Positions 43,293-52,601 of a DNA stretch of 64,000 nucleotides are shown in pieces. The stretch is from contig NZ_CP029495.1 of the NCBI RefSeq assembly GCF_003325475.1, positions 2,790,001 through 2,854,000 on the forward strand, in the 5' to 3' direction. Each line of letters starts with the position of its first letter. The stretch's first letter is position 1. The position numbers and the translations under genes are program-made. This DNA is from Chromobacterium phragmitis. Lineage in GTDB: Bacteria; Pseudomonadota; Gammaproteobacteria; Burkholderiales; Chromobacteriaceae. The notes beneath the pieces were generated by a model. It was not told where the DNA came from and made no database searches. It saw nothing but the letters and a program-made list of their open reading frames with translations.

Positions 43293-44933
43293 TTAGCCGC
43301 AGGCGTCTGGCGCCGCCTGGCGGCCGGCGATGCCGAGGCGTTGCATCCTAGACAGCAGCGTGGTGCGCTTCAGCCCCAGCTTGGCCGCGGCCCCGCGCGG
43401 GCCGGCAACGATGCCGTTGCACTCCTTCAGCACGCGCAAGATGCGCTCTTTTTCCGGCTCGCTGGCGTCGAACAAGGGCGTTTCCCGCCGCGCCGGCGCG
43501 GCGGGGGGCGGACAGGGCGGGGCCTGGCGGCAGGCAAGATCCGTCTGCGGCAGTTTGAGCACCGGCCCGCGGGTGAGGATGACCGCGCGCTCGATCACGT
43601 TTTGCAGCTCGCGCACATTGCCGGGCCAATCGTGGCCTTGCAGCCGCTGCAGCGTGTCAGCCGGGATGCTTTCGATGCCGCGGCTCATCCGGCGCGAAAA
43701 CTTTTGGGTGAAGAACTGCGCCAGCAGCGGAATGTCGTCCGGGCGCTCCCTAAGCGGCGGCAGGATGACGGGGAAGACGTTGAGGCGGTAGTAGAGGTCG
43801 CTGCGGTAGCGCTTGTCGGCGATCATGCCCATCAGGTCGCAGCTGGTGGCCGAGATCACGCGCACGTCCACCGGGATGATCTTTTGCCCGCCCAGCCGCT
43901 CCACCTCGCGTTCCTGCAGCACGCGCAGCAGCTTGGGCTGCAGCTCCAGCGGAATGTCGCCCACTTCGTCCAGGAACAGCGTGCCCTGGTCGGCCAGCTC
44001 GAAACGGCCCATGCGCTGGGCGGCGGCGCCGGTGAAGGCGCCTTTTTCGTGGCCGAACAGCTCGCTTTCCAGCAGGCCGGCGGGAATGGCGGCGCAGTTC
44101 ATATTGACCATGCGCTTGCCGGCGCGCGGGCTGTGGGCGTGGATGGCGCGGGCGATCAGCTCTTTGCCGGTGCCGGTTTCGCCCAGAATCAGCACCGAGC
44201 AATCGCTGGCGGCGACGATCTCCACTTGCTCCAGCACGGCCGACATGGCCGCGCTCTGGCCGATGATTTCATCGAAATTCTGGTAATGCTGGATCTCGCT
44301 GGTCAGCTGCAGGTTTTCGGTCGCCAGCTGATCCTTGAGGCGGGAAATTTCCTGGTAGGACTGGGCGTTGGCCAGGCCCAGCGTCAGCCGCGCCGCCACC
44401 TGTTGCAAGAGCGGCAGCACGGCGCGGAAATAGCCGCTGTCGCCGGGGTAGGCCAGCAGCAGCGCGCCCACGGTGCCGGTGGCGCCGCACAGCGGCAGCA
44501 CGCACAGCGAGCGGCAGCCGGCGCGCATCACTTCGGCGAAGCGCGGGTGGACGGCGGCCATCTGCTCCAGCGTCGGCTCGCTGGCCAGCAGCAGCTGATG
44601 GCCCAGCATCGCCTCGCGCGCGGGCAGCCGGTCGCGCGGATAGCTGCGGTGCTGGCAGCGGCCGCGGCCCTCGCGCTCGAGGAAGATGTCGTGCACCTGA
44701 AGCTCGCTGTCGTCATCGGCGCGCAGGTTGAGTCCGACGAAGCTGACGCCGAAGGCCAGCTGCAAAGCCTGCGCCGCTTTTTCCGCCAGTTCTTCCAACT
44801 GCAGCGTGGACAGCACCGCGTTGGTGACGTCCACCAGGATTTGCAGCTGGTCGCGGTCGGCGCGCAGCGCGGCGACCGGGTCGGCGGGCGGCGGCGCGTC
44901 CTGGCCGCAAGTATGGGGCGCGAGTATCGGCAT
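43293..44933 (-). CDS. Sigma-54-dependent activator, FhlA/HyfR-like
   Basis: A 546-residue enhancer-binding protein and the likely activator of the hyf operon. One GAF domain (about residues 40-190) would sense the signal, formate by analogy to FhlA, which has two GAF domains and is longer (692). The AAA+ domain has Walker A GETGTGKE (251-258), the sigma-54 contact loop GAFTGA (298-303) and FLDE (320-323). A Fis-type helix-turn-helix closes the protein (about 495-535, with GPRGAAAKLGLKRTTL). It lies 91 bases past hycI and may be read by the same transcript. The matching sigma-54 promoter is seen upstream of hyfA. Confidence 0.92.
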   Translation of the reverse strand: MPILAPHTCGQDAPPPADPVAALRADRDQLQILVDVTNAVLSTLQLEELAEKAAQALQLAFGVSFVGLNLRADDDSELQVHDIFLEREGRGRCQHRSYPRDRLPAREAMLGHQLLLASEPTLEQMAAVHPRFAEVMRAGCRSLCVLPLCGATGTVGALLLAYPGDSGYFRAVLPLLQQVAARLTLGLANAQSYQEISRLKDQLATENLQLTSEIQHYQNFDEIIGQSAAMSAVLEQVEIVAASDCSVLILGETGTGKELIARAIHAHSPRAGKRMVNMNCAAIPAGLLESELFGHEKGAFTGAAAQRMGRFELADQGTLFLDEVGDIPLELQPKLLRVLQEREVERLGGQKIIPVDVRVISATSCDLMGMIADKRYRSDLYYRLNVFPVILPPLRERPDDIPLLAQFFTQKFSRRMSRGIESIPADTLQRLQGHDWPGNVRELQNVIERAVILTRGPVLKLPQTDLACRQAPPCPPPAAPARRETPLFDASEPEKERILRVLKECNGIVAGPRGAAAKLGLKRTTLLSRMQRLGIAGRQAAPDACG

Positions 44934-45024
44934 GGTCGGCTTGATGGCGGGCGGATGTGCGGAATCAATTTTACCGGCCGTCCGGCGCTGCCGATAGCAT
45001 GCAGGCCGCCTAATCGCCGCGCGT

Positions 45025-45504
45025 TTAATCTGCGTCAGACAGCCAGGGCAGGCTGTCTAGCGTCGGATCGTCCCGCAGCGCGGCGTAGAGCCGGTCCACC
45101 GCTTGGCGCACCCTATCGCTCATCGGACAGTAAAACGCCACCAGATCGGGCTGGATGCCGATGAACTCCACTTGCGGCACCGTTTCGGCCAGCCTTTCCA
45201 TCAAAAAGCTCAGGGGCAGGTCGTGGGTGCTCATGATGAACATCTCGGCCAGCGCCTCCGGCGGCACGCGGCGGATTTCGCCGGGGGGCAAGCCCATGTC
45301 GGCGGCGTCCACCAGCACCACGCGGCGCGGCGCGCGCGCGGCGATGCGGTGGGCGGCGTTTTCCGGCGCGCTGCCGCCGTCCTCCACGTCCCAGCCGGCA
45401 ATCGGGTTCTGTTTCATCCGGTCGGCCAGCAGCGGGCCGGCGCCGTCGTCGCCCATCATGCTGTTGCCCACGGCCAGGATCAGATCGCGCGCGTCAGTCT
45501 TCAT
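45025..45504 (-). CDS. hycI: Hydrogenase large-subunit maturation endopeptidase
   Basis: A 159-residue protease of the HycI/HybD (M52) family, which cuts the C-terminal tail off the hydrogenase large subunit after nickel insertion. The nickel-sensing residues expected in this family can be placed in GNSMMGDDGAGP (Asp), LVDAADMG (Asp) and STHDLP (His). The target tail is visible in HyfG: 32 residues after DPCYSCTDR. It overlaps hyfJ by 11 bases. In E. coli this gene belongs to the hyc operon and is absent from hyf. Confidence 0.93.
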   Translation of the reverse strand: MKTDARDLILAVGNSMMGDDGAGPLLADRMKQNPIAGWDVEDGGSAPENAAHRIAARAPRRVVLVDAADMGLPPGEIRRVPPEALAEMFIMSTHDLPLSFLMERLAETVPQVEFIGIQPDLVAFYCPMSDRVRQAVDRLYAALRDDPTLDSLPWLSDAD

Positions 45505-45904
45505 GTCGTTTCACCATCAGGTAAAGCGCCGGCTCGGCGTCCATCGCCGCCAGCTCGCGCATCAGCGCGTCGCTCCAGCCGCGCTGCCGCTCGCTCATCG
45601 CATCGCGGCCGCGGCTGAGCGCCAGGGCCAGCAGCGCGGCATGGCTGGCGTCTATCATGATTTCGCCGAAGCGCAAGACGCCGGCCAGCTTGCGCCGCGC
45701 CTCGCCCTCGGGCAGCGCGGCCAGCCATTCGGCGTAGCCTTCTTCCGGGCAGCTGATCCTCGGTTGCAGGCAGTCGATCACGCCGATGTGGTGGCCCAGC
45801 GCCAGCGTCTGGTAGATCACTTGGCGCGCGTTGTCGTCGGCGGGCATGTCTTCTTCGCGCTGCAGGAATTTGCGGCCCAGCGCGTGAAACACGATGCGGC
45901 TCAT
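45494..45904 (-). CDS. hyfJ: Formate hydrogenlyase assembly protein HycH/HyfJ
   Basis: A 136-residue soluble protein, the same length as E. coli HycH (136) and HyfJ (137), which helps to mature the large subunit. Recognisable parts are VFHALGRKFL at the start and HHIGVIDCL in the middle. The ATG at 45904 overlaps the hyfI stop; a longer in-frame extension is not supported. Confidence 0.88.
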   Translation of the reverse strand: MSRIVFHALGRKFLQREEDMPADDNARQVIYQTLALGHHIGVIDCLQPRISCPEEGYAEWLAALPEGEARRKLAGVLRFGEIMIDASHAALLALALSRGRDAMSERQRGWSDALMRELAAMDAEPALYLMVKRHED

Positions 45905-46701
45905 CGCGCGCCTCCTTCCATGCTGATGTCCCATAAACGGGTGAAGATTTCGTTCTCGCGCGGGTCGGCGGTCGCCGAGAGATGGCGTTTGACGCGTTCG
46001 TCCAGCGTCAGGCCGTCGGCCCGGCCGGCCAGATCCATGAACTGGTCGGCCAGGAGGCGGCCGCTGCGGTAGCCGGCCAGCCGCCGCGCCTCGCGTTCGA
46101 TGCGCACCCGCGCGTCCAGCGGGATGGACGGGTGCGGCAACAAGGCGCGGTCGCATTCGCTTTCTTCCTGATGCGTGGCGCGCAGTTTTTGCTCCAGCAG
46201 GCCCAGCGCCATGGCGAAGCCGTAAATCGTGGCGGCCGGCGTGGGCGGGCAGCCGGGAATGTAAACGTCCACCGGCACGATCTTGTCGCTGCCGCCCCAT
46301 ACGCAGTACAGGTCGTGGAAGATGCCGCCGCTGCAGCCGCAGGCGCCGTAGGAGACGGAAATCTTGGGATCCGGCGCGGCCTGCCAGGCGCGCAGCGCCG
46401 GCATGCGCATGGCGCGGGTGACGGCGCCGGTGAACAGCAGGATATCGGCGTGGCGCGGCGAGGCCACTACCTTGATGCCGAAGCGCTCGGCGTCGAACAC
46501 CGGGGTGATGGCGGCGAAGATCTCGATCTCGCAGCCGTTGCAGCCGCCGCAGTCCACGCGGTAGACGTAGGCGGAGCGCTGGATGTCTTTCAGCAGCTTC
46601 TGTTTCAGCTGGACGATGCCCTCGCTCTCGGTCAGCGGCTTGGGCATGCCGTATTCGTCGCGCGGGACGATCAGGCCGGCGTCGGCTTGGATGGGAATCA
46701 T
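45901..46701 (-). CDS. hyfI: Group 4 [NiFe] hydrogenase small subunit
   Basis: The 266-residue iron-sulfur subunit next to the active site, homologous to NuoB and HycG. Ligands for the proximal 4Fe-4S cluster are in CGGCNGCEIE, YGACGCSGG and PGCPPTP. No export signal is present, as expected for a hydrogenase facing the cytoplasm. A C-terminal extension of about 100 residues follows the NuoB-like core, as in HycG. It is coupled by overlaps to hyfH and hyfJ. Confidence 0.94.
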   Translation of the reverse strand: MIPIQADAGLIVPRDEYGMPKPLTESEGIVQLKQKLLKDIQRSAYVYRVDCGGCNGCEIEIFAAITPVFDAERFGIKVVASPRHADILLFTGAVTRAMRMPALRAWQAAPDPKISVSYGACGCSGGIFHDLYCVWGGSDKIVPVDVYIPGCPPTPAATIYGFAMALGLLEQKLRATHQEESECDRALLPHPSIPLDARVRIEREARRLAGYRSGRLLADQFMDLAGRADGLTLDERVKRHLSATADPRENEIFTRLWDISMEGGAR

Positions 46702-47237
46702 GCTCGCTCCTCCTCGCGGCGGCTAAGCGGCAGCGCGTCGCGTTCTATGGTTCGCTTGCGCTTGCATTCGGGACAGGTGGCGTACAGGCCGCGCAGGGTG
46801 TCGTCCAGGGCGAGGCCGCTCTGGCGCAGCAGATCCATCGCGTGGTGGACTTCCTTGCGCGGCGCGAAGGGTCTGCCGCAGCAGGCGCAGTTTTCCAGCC
46901 GGAAGCTGGCGCGCTGGATCAAGTCCGCCTTGCTGGCCACCGCCAGCTCGAATTCCTGGGTCAGCTGGATGGCGCGGGTGGGGCAGACTTCCTCGCAGCG
47001 GCCGCAAAACACGCAGCGGCCCAGGTTAAGCGCCCATTCGCGCCGCCCGGCGCGGCTGTCGGTTTGCATGGTCAGCGCGCCGGCAGGGCACGCCTGGGTA
47101 CAGGCGGCGCAGGCGATGCACTGGCGGGCGTTCAGCTCCGGCTTGCCGCGAAAGCCGGGGCTGACCGGAAACGGCGCGAACGGGTATTTCGTGGTCGGCT
47201 CGCCCGCCTTGGCTATGATCTTGAATAGCTTGAACAT
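46698..47237 (-). CDS. hyfH: Hydrogenase ferredoxin-type subunit (NuoI-like)
   Basis: A 179-residue electron-transfer subunit with two 4Fe-4S motifs, CIACAACTQACPAGA and CVFCGRCEEVCPTRA, as in NuoI and HycF. A C-terminal tail holds further Cys pairs (CACCGRPF and CPECKRK), which may bind zinc or another metal. It sits between hyfG and hyfI. Confidence 0.94.
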   Translation of the reverse strand: MFKLFKIIAKAGEPTTKYPFAPFPVSPGFRGKPELNARQCIACAACTQACPAGALTMQTDSRAGRREWALNLGRCVFCGRCEEVCPTRAIQLTQEFELAVASKADLIQRASFRLENCACCGRPFAPRKEVHHAMDLLRQSGLALDDTLRGLYATCPECKRKRTIERDALPLSRREEERA

Positions 47238-47246
47238 GGCGTTTTC

Positions 47247-48953
47247 CTATTTCAGCGGCGAATCTTTGCGCTCGCGGCCATAGCGCTCGATTTCCTGGTA
47301 GGGCACGGTGGTGGACTTTTTCTTTTTCACGTCCACCAGCGTCACGCGGTCGGTGCAGGAGTAGCAGGGGTCGATGCTGGCCACGATCAGCGGCGCGTCG
47401 GATACGGTGTTGCCGCGCAGCATGTAGCGCAGCGGCGGCCAGTTGGCGTAAGTGGGCGCGCGGCAGCGCCAGCGGTAGAGCTTCTGGTTGTCGCCGGTCA
47501 TCGCCCAGTGGATGTCCTCGCCGCGCGGCGCTTCGGAGAAGCCCAGCGCGAATTTGTGCGGCTGATAGGCGAAGCCCTCCAGCAGCACCGGCCCGGCCGG
47601 CAGGTTTTCCAGCGCGTGCTGGATGATGTCCAGCGAGTTGAAGAATTCGCGGGCGCGGATCAATACCCGGCCCAGCACGTCGCAGCTGTCTTCGCTGTGC
47701 AGCTCGAAGGGCAGGCTGACATAGGCGCCGTAGGGGTGGTCGGCGCGGATGTCGCGGCGGTAGCCGCTGGCGCGCAGCAGCGGGCCTACCGGGCTGAAAT
47801 CGCGCGCCACCTTGCGGTCCAGCACGCCCACGCCGCTGGTGCGCTGGCGCAGATTGGGCGTGGACAGCAGCATGTCGACCAGCCGCGTGGTTTCCTCGCG
47901 CAGTTCGATCACCAGCTTCAGCGTGCGTTGGCGTTCTTCTTTCAGGATGTCGCGGCGCACGCCGCCTATCAGGTTCATGCCGTAGGTCTTGCGCGCGCCG
48001 GTGAGCAGCTCCGCCATGGTCATGGCTTTTTCGCGGACGCGGAAAAATTGCATGAAGCCGGTGTCGAAGCCGACGAAGTGGCTGGCCAGCCCCAGGTTGA
48101 GCAAGTGGCTGTGTAGCCGCTCCACCTCCAGGAACACGCTGCGTATCATTTGCGCGCGCGGCGGCACGGCCAGGCCCAGCGCGTTTTCCACCGCGCTGGC
48201 GTAGGCCACGCTGTGGGTGAAGCCGCAGATGCCGCAGACGCGGTCGGACAGGAAGGTGACTTCGTCGTAGCCCATCCGCGTTTCGGCCAGCTTTTCCATG
48301 CCGCGGTGGACGTAGAACATGCGGTAGTCGGCGTCGACGATGGTTTCGCCGTCCACGAACAATCTGAAGTGGCCGGGCTCGTCCGAGGTGATGTGCAGCG
48401 GGCCCAGCGGCACGTCGCGGGTGACGCCGGCGGCGTCGTTGACGAAGGCGTAGGTTTCGGTGTCGGTGGTGGGGACGGGGCGCTGGTTGTAGGCCATCGC
48501 GTCCTTGCGCAAGGGGTAGAGATCGTCCGGCCAATCGTCCGGCAGCACCAGCCGCCGCTCGTCCGGGATGCCGACCGGCGTCAGGCCGTACATGTCGCGC
48601 ACTTCGCGCTCGCCCCACACCGCCGCCGGCACGCGCGGCGTGACCGAAGGAAATTCCGGCCGCTCCGGGTCTATCAGCGCGCGCACCACCAGCCAGCACT
48701 TGACCGGCCCTTCCATCGACAGCACGTAGTAGACGGCGAAGTGGCCGTTCAGCGGGCGCTCGTCGTTGCCGAACAGCACCGACAGCCAGCCCTCGTTCTG
48801 GTAATACAGCCACGCCACCGCCTCGGGCAGGCTGTCCAGCTTGACGGTGACCGTCAGTTGGTCGGCGGTTTGCCATTCCGCTTCCAGCACTGCGTGCGGG
48901 AAGCGTTGCTTCAGGCCATCCAGGTAGTTTTGGCCCAGTTTGTCGTCGTTCAT
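47247..48953 (-). CDS. hyfG: Group 4 [NiFe] hydrogenase large subunit
   Basis: The 568-residue catalytic subunit (E. coli HycE 569). The first 170 residues are a NuoC-like domain, the rest NuoD-like. Nickel ligands are RVCGICGFTH and DPCYSCTDR. After that Arg there are exactly 32 residues, the length of the tail removed from E. coli HycE, so the HycI site is conserved. It evolves H2 in the cytoplasm. Confidence 0.96.
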   Translation of the reverse strand: MNDDKLGQNYLDGLKQRFPHAVLEAEWQTADQLTVTVKLDSLPEAVAWLYYQNEGWLSVLFGNDERPLNGHFAVYYVLSMEGPVKCWLVVRALIDPERPEFPSVTPRVPAAVWGEREVRDMYGLTPVGIPDERRLVLPDDWPDDLYPLRKDAMAYNQRPVPTTDTETYAFVNDAAGVTRDVPLGPLHITSDEPGHFRLFVDGETIVDADYRMFYVHRGMEKLAETRMGYDEVTFLSDRVCGICGFTHSVAYASAVENALGLAVPPRAQMIRSVFLEVERLHSHLLNLGLASHFVGFDTGFMQFFRVREKAMTMAELLTGARKTYGMNLIGGVRRDILKEERQRTLKLVIELREETTRLVDMLLSTPNLRQRTSGVGVLDRKVARDFSPVGPLLRASGYRRDIRADHPYGAYVSLPFELHSEDSCDVLGRVLIRAREFFNSLDIIQHALENLPAGPVLLEGFAYQPHKFALGFSEAPRGEDIHWAMTGDNQKLYRWRCRAPTYANWPPLRYMLRGNTVSDAPLIVASIDPCYSCTDRVTLVDVKKKKSTTVPYQEIERYGRERKDSPLK

Positions 48954-48969
48954 GTTTTTCTCCCAGGCC

Positions 48970-50487
48970 TCAGCGGATGGCTACAGGGTGGTCGGCTGCG
49001 GCCAGCACCAGCTGGCTGGCCTCGCGCAGCAGGGTTTGCAGGCTGTCCGGCATGAACAGGCCTATCGCCAGCATGGCCAGCATCAGCAGGATCAGCGGCA
49101 GCAGCGTCAGCCAGCCGGCCTCGCCCGGCTCCACCTCGTCCGGAGCGGGGCCGAACAAGATCGCCGCCAGCATGCGCGCGAGTCCCGCCAGCACGATGGT
49201 CAACAGCAGCAGCACGACGACGGTGAGCGCGACATGGCCCTGGCTGAAGCCGGCCGCCACGATCAGGAACTCGCTGTAGAACACGTTGAACGGCGGGATG
49301 CCGCCCAGCGCCAGCGCGCCGGCGCCGAACAGCATGGCCGTCAGCGGCGCGGCGCGCAGCAGGCCCTTGACCGAGTCCATGTCCGGCGTGCCGTACTTGA
49401 GCAGCACATTGCCGGAGCCGCAGAACAGCAGCGCCTTGGCCAGGCTGTGGTTGACGGTGTGGAACAGCGCCGCCATCACGCCCAGCGGGCCGCCCAGGCC
49501 CAGGGCGATGGCGATCAGCCCCATGTTCTCCACGCTGGAATAGGCCAGCAGCCGCTTGATGTGGCGCTGCGACAGGATGAACAGCGCGGCCACCGCCACC
49601 GACATCAGGCCGAAAACCAGCAGCAGCGTTTCCGAGAAACCCGGCCCCAGCGCGCGCGCGGCCAGCATGTGGAAGCGGATCACGATCAGCAGCGCGCAGT
49701 TGAGCAGCACGGCGGACAGCAGCGCGCTGATCGGGCTGGGGGCCTCGCTGTGCGCGTCCGGCAGCCAGGCGTGCATGGGGAAGAAGCCGGCCTTGGTGCC
49801 GAAGCCGATCAGCACAAAGACGAAGGCGATGCGCGTCAGCGCCGGGTCCAGCCGATGGGCCATGGCCAGCAGCGTGGTCCATTGCGCCGCGCCGCCGTGG
49901 TCGCCCAGCAGGCTGGCGGCGTTGGAATAGACCAGCACCACGCCGTACAGGCCGAAGGCCACGCCCACGGTGCAGATCACCATGTATTTCCAGGCGGCCT
50001 CCAGCGAGGAGCGCTGGCCGTAAAAGCCCACCAGGAAGGCCGAGCCCAGCGTGGTGGCTTCCACCGCCACCCACATCATGATGACGTTGTTGGCGGTGAC
50101 GGCCAGCAGCATGGTGAACAGGAACAGCTGGAAGAGGGCATAGAAACCGGCCAGCCGTTCCGGCCCCACCTCGCCATGCTCCCGCTCATGGCGCATATAA
50201 CCCACCGCGTACAGGCCGGTGGCGAAACCGAGCACGCCGATCAGCGCCAGAAACAAGGCGCCCAGCGCGTCGACGCGCAGCCAGCCGTCCAGCGCCGCCA
50301 GCGGTCCGCCGCTTACGACCCCTACGCAGGCGGCCAGCGACAGCGCCAGCAGCAACGACACGCTGGCCAGATGCAGCGCGGCGGCCAGCCTGGCGCCGCC
50401 CGCGCCCGCCAGCCGGCTGCCCGCGCACAGCGCGGAGGCGGCGAGCGGAATCAACAACAGCAGAACAAGCCAATGCGTAGCAGTCAT
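48970..50487 (-). CDS. hyfF: Hydrogenase membrane subunit HyfF (antiporter-like)
   Basis: A 505-residue membrane protein of the proton-pumping NuoL/M/N family (E. coli HyfF 526). Conserved charged residues occur in the helices, for example WVAVEATTLGSAFLVG and FGTKAGFFPMHAWLPDAHSEAPSP. It is one of three antiporter-like subunits (with HyfB and HyfD) in this complex. Confidence 0.92.
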   Translation of the reverse strand: MTATHWLVLLLLIPLAASALCAGSRLAGAGGARLAAALHLASVSLLLALSLAACVGVVSGGPLAALDGWLRVDALGALFLALIGVLGFATGLYAVGYMRHEREHGEVGPERLAGFYALFQLFLFTMLLAVTANNVIMMWVAVEATTLGSAFLVGFYGQRSSLEAAWKYMVICTVGVAFGLYGVVLVYSNAASLLGDHGGAAQWTTLLAMAHRLDPALTRIAFVFVLIGFGTKAGFFPMHAWLPDAHSEAPSPISALLSAVLLNCALLIVIRFHMLAARALGPGFSETLLLVFGLMSVAVAALFILSQRHIKRLLAYSSVENMGLIAIALGLGGPLGVMAALFHTVNHSLAKALLFCGSGNVLLKYGTPDMDSVKGLLRAAPLTAMLFGAGALALGGIPPFNVFYSEFLIVAAGFSQGHVALTVVVLLLLTIVLAGLARMLAAILFGPAPDEVEPGEAGWLTLLPLILLMLAMLAIGLFMPDSLQTLLREASQLVLAAADHPVAIR

Positions 50488-50491
50488 GGCC

Positions 50492-51142
50492 TCAGCCCTT
50501 CAAAGCGGTCAGTTGCCGCACGTCCAGCGTTTGCAGCGTGCGATGAATGCGGCGCGCCAGCAGCGCCATGATCAGCACCGCGCACACCGCGTCGGTGGCG
50601 ATGCCTATCTCCACCACCTCAGGCGCCTTGCCGGCCATCAGCGCCAGCGTCAGGTGGGCGCCGTTCTCCATCAGGCAGTAGCCGAAAATCTGCTTGAGGA
50701 TGTTGCCCGAGGTGACGATGCAGGCCAGGCCCAGCAGGAAGTGGCCCAGCGACACCGCCAGCGCCGGCTTCAACTGCGCCACGACCGCCAGCCGCACGGC
50801 ATCCACCGCGTACCAGCTGACCAGCACGATCAGCGCCGCCAGCACGGCCATCCAGGCCGGGCCGAGCAAGCCTTTCAGCGCCGGATCGTCCGGCAGCGGG
50901 CCCAGCAGCTTGATCAGGATCAGCGGCGCCAGCACCACCTTGGTGACGAAGGCCGAAGCCGCCCACAGCGTCAGCTCGTGAGAGCCCTGCGCAATGGCCA
51001 GCGCCAGGAACACGCCCACCAGCGTCAGCGATTGCAAGACATAGAGCCAGGCGGCCGTCGCCACGCGATTGGCGCAAATCACCAATAGCGAAGTGACGAT
51101 CAACAGCCCGGCCAGGTTGTTGACGATCAGCATGCCGTCCAT
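50492..51142 (-). CDS. hyfE: Hydrogenase membrane subunit HyfE
   Basis: A 216-residue protein of about seven helices, identical in length to E. coli HyfE. Part of it resembles NuoK (LGHFLLGLACIVTSGNILKQ and LMENGAHL). The hyc-type FHL-1 has no such subunit, so its presence marks this system as Hyf-type. Confidence 0.9.
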   Translation of the reverse strand: MDGMLIVNNLAGLLIVTSLLVICANRVATAAWLYVLQSLTLVGVFLALAIAQGSHELTLWAASAFVTKVVLAPLILIKLLGPLPDDPALKGLLGPAWMAVLAALIVLVSWYAVDAVRLAVVAQLKPALAVSLGHFLLGLACIVTSGNILKQIFGYCLMENGAHLTLALMAGKAPEVVEIGIATDAVCAVLIMALLARRIHRTLQTLDVRQLTALKG

Positions 51143-51152
51143 CCTCGCCTCC

Positions 51153-52592
51153 TCAAGCCAGCCACGCCGCGGCGATGAAGCTGGAAGCCAGACTCATCGC
51201 CAGCAGCGCGGCCAGCACGGTTTTCATTTGCCAAGGCAGCGGCTGGGCCGCGGCCACCACAGGGGACGGTTCGCCCGGCACCGTCTTGCCGAACCAGCGC
51301 AGGAACCAGGCGAAGCTGGCCACCGATTCCGCCATCGCCAGCAGCATCAGCGGCAGCAGCCACGGTTCGCCGGCCGATAACTGGAAGCCGGCGGCGAAGA
51401 TGGCGAACTTGCTGAAGAAGCCGTTGAACGGCGGCACGCCGGCAATAGCCAGCGCGGCCACGCAAAAGCTCGCGCCCAATAGCGGCGCGCCGCGCAACAG
51501 GCCGCGCAAGGACGGCAGCAGCCGCGTGCCGCAGCTGTAGCTGAGCGCGCCGGCCACCAGGAAGAACAGGCTCTTGGCGAAGGCGTGGTTGAAGATGTGG
51601 GCGATGGCGCCGTTGAAGGCCAGGCGCGAGCCGAAGGCCGACAGCGACAGGGCCAGGAAGATGTAGGACAACTGGGTGATGGTGGAGTAGGCCAACAGCC
51701 GCTTCATGTCGGTTTGCGGCAGATACATCCAGAAGCCGTACAGCAGCGTGACGGTGGCCATCACCGCGCCCACCCAGCCCACCAGGTGCGGCACGCTGCC
51801 GGCGGCGTCCAGCGCGCGGGCGAAGATGTAGACGCCCACCTTCACCATGGAGGCCGCGTGCAGATAGGCGGACACCGGCGTCGGGGCCTCCATCGCGTCC
51901 GGCAGCCACATGTGCAGCGGCAGCTGGGCCGATTTGCCCCAGGCCGCCCACAGCACGCCCAGCAGCACCACGACCTTGGCGGCATCCGGCAGCGCCGAGA
52001 TCGCGGAGAGGCTGAAGCTGCCGCTATGCGCGAACAGCCAGCCGGCGGCCAGGTACAGGCCCAGCGAGCCGGCATGGGTGATCAGCAAGGCTTTCAAGGC
52101 AGACTGCAGCGCCTTGGGCTTCTGGTAATAGCCGATCAGCCCCCAGGAACAGGCGCCGGTAATCTCGAAGCACACCAACTGGCCCAAGAGGGTGGACGAC
52201 AGCACCAGGCCGGCCATCGCGCCGATGAACACCAGCAGGTAGGCGTAGTAGCGCGGCGCGGCGGCGTGCGGATGCTCGCGGTTGGCCGGCGTCATGTAGG
52301 CGGTGGAGTAAAGCGCCACCAGAAAGCCCAGCCCCACCACGGCCATGCCTATCAGCGTGCTGAGCCGGTCTACGGCCAGGCCCAACAGCTCGATGCCGTT
52401 GAAGCTGAGCAAGGGGTAGTGCGCGGCCATGCCGCCGGCCGTTTTGAAGGCCGCGGCCAGCCAGATGGCGCCTATGGTCGCCAGCAGCGCGAACAGCGGC
52501 GCCAGGAAGCGGCCGGCTGGGCGCGGGCTGGCCAATACCAGGGCCGCGCCTAGGAAGGGCAGCAGGATGGTCGCCAGAGCGAGTGGTTCCAT
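51153..52592 (-). CDS. hyfD: Hydrogenase membrane subunit HyfD (antiporter-like)
   Basis: A 479-residue membrane protein, the same length as E. coli HyfD, and NuoL/M/N-like. Motifs include CFEITGACSWGLIGYY, WGKSAQLPLHMWLPDAMEAPTP and KRLLAYSTITQL. Together with HyfE and HyfF it is absent from FHL-1. Confidence 0.93.
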   Translation of the reverse strand: MEPLALATILLPFLGAALVLASPRPAGRFLAPLFALLATIGAIWLAAAFKTAGGMAAHYPLLSFNGIELLGLAVDRLSTLIGMAVVGLGFLVALYSTAYMTPANREHPHAAAPRYYAYLLVFIGAMAGLVLSSTLLGQLVCFEITGACSWGLIGYYQKPKALQSALKALLITHAGSLGLYLAAGWLFAHSGSFSLSAISALPDAAKVVVLLGVLWAAWGKSAQLPLHMWLPDAMEAPTPVSAYLHAASMVKVGVYIFARALDAAGSVPHLVGWVGAVMATVTLLYGFWMYLPQTDMKRLLAYSTITQLSYIFLALSLSAFGSRLAFNGAIAHIFNHAFAKSLFFLVAGALSYSCGTRLLPSLRGLLRGAPLLGASFCVAALAIAGVPPFNGFFSKFAIFAAGFQLSAGEPWLLPLMLLAMAESVASFAWFLRWFGKTVPGEPSPVVAAAQPLPWQMKTVLAALLAMSLASSFIAAAWLA

Positions 52593-52601
52593 GAATGCTC
52601 C

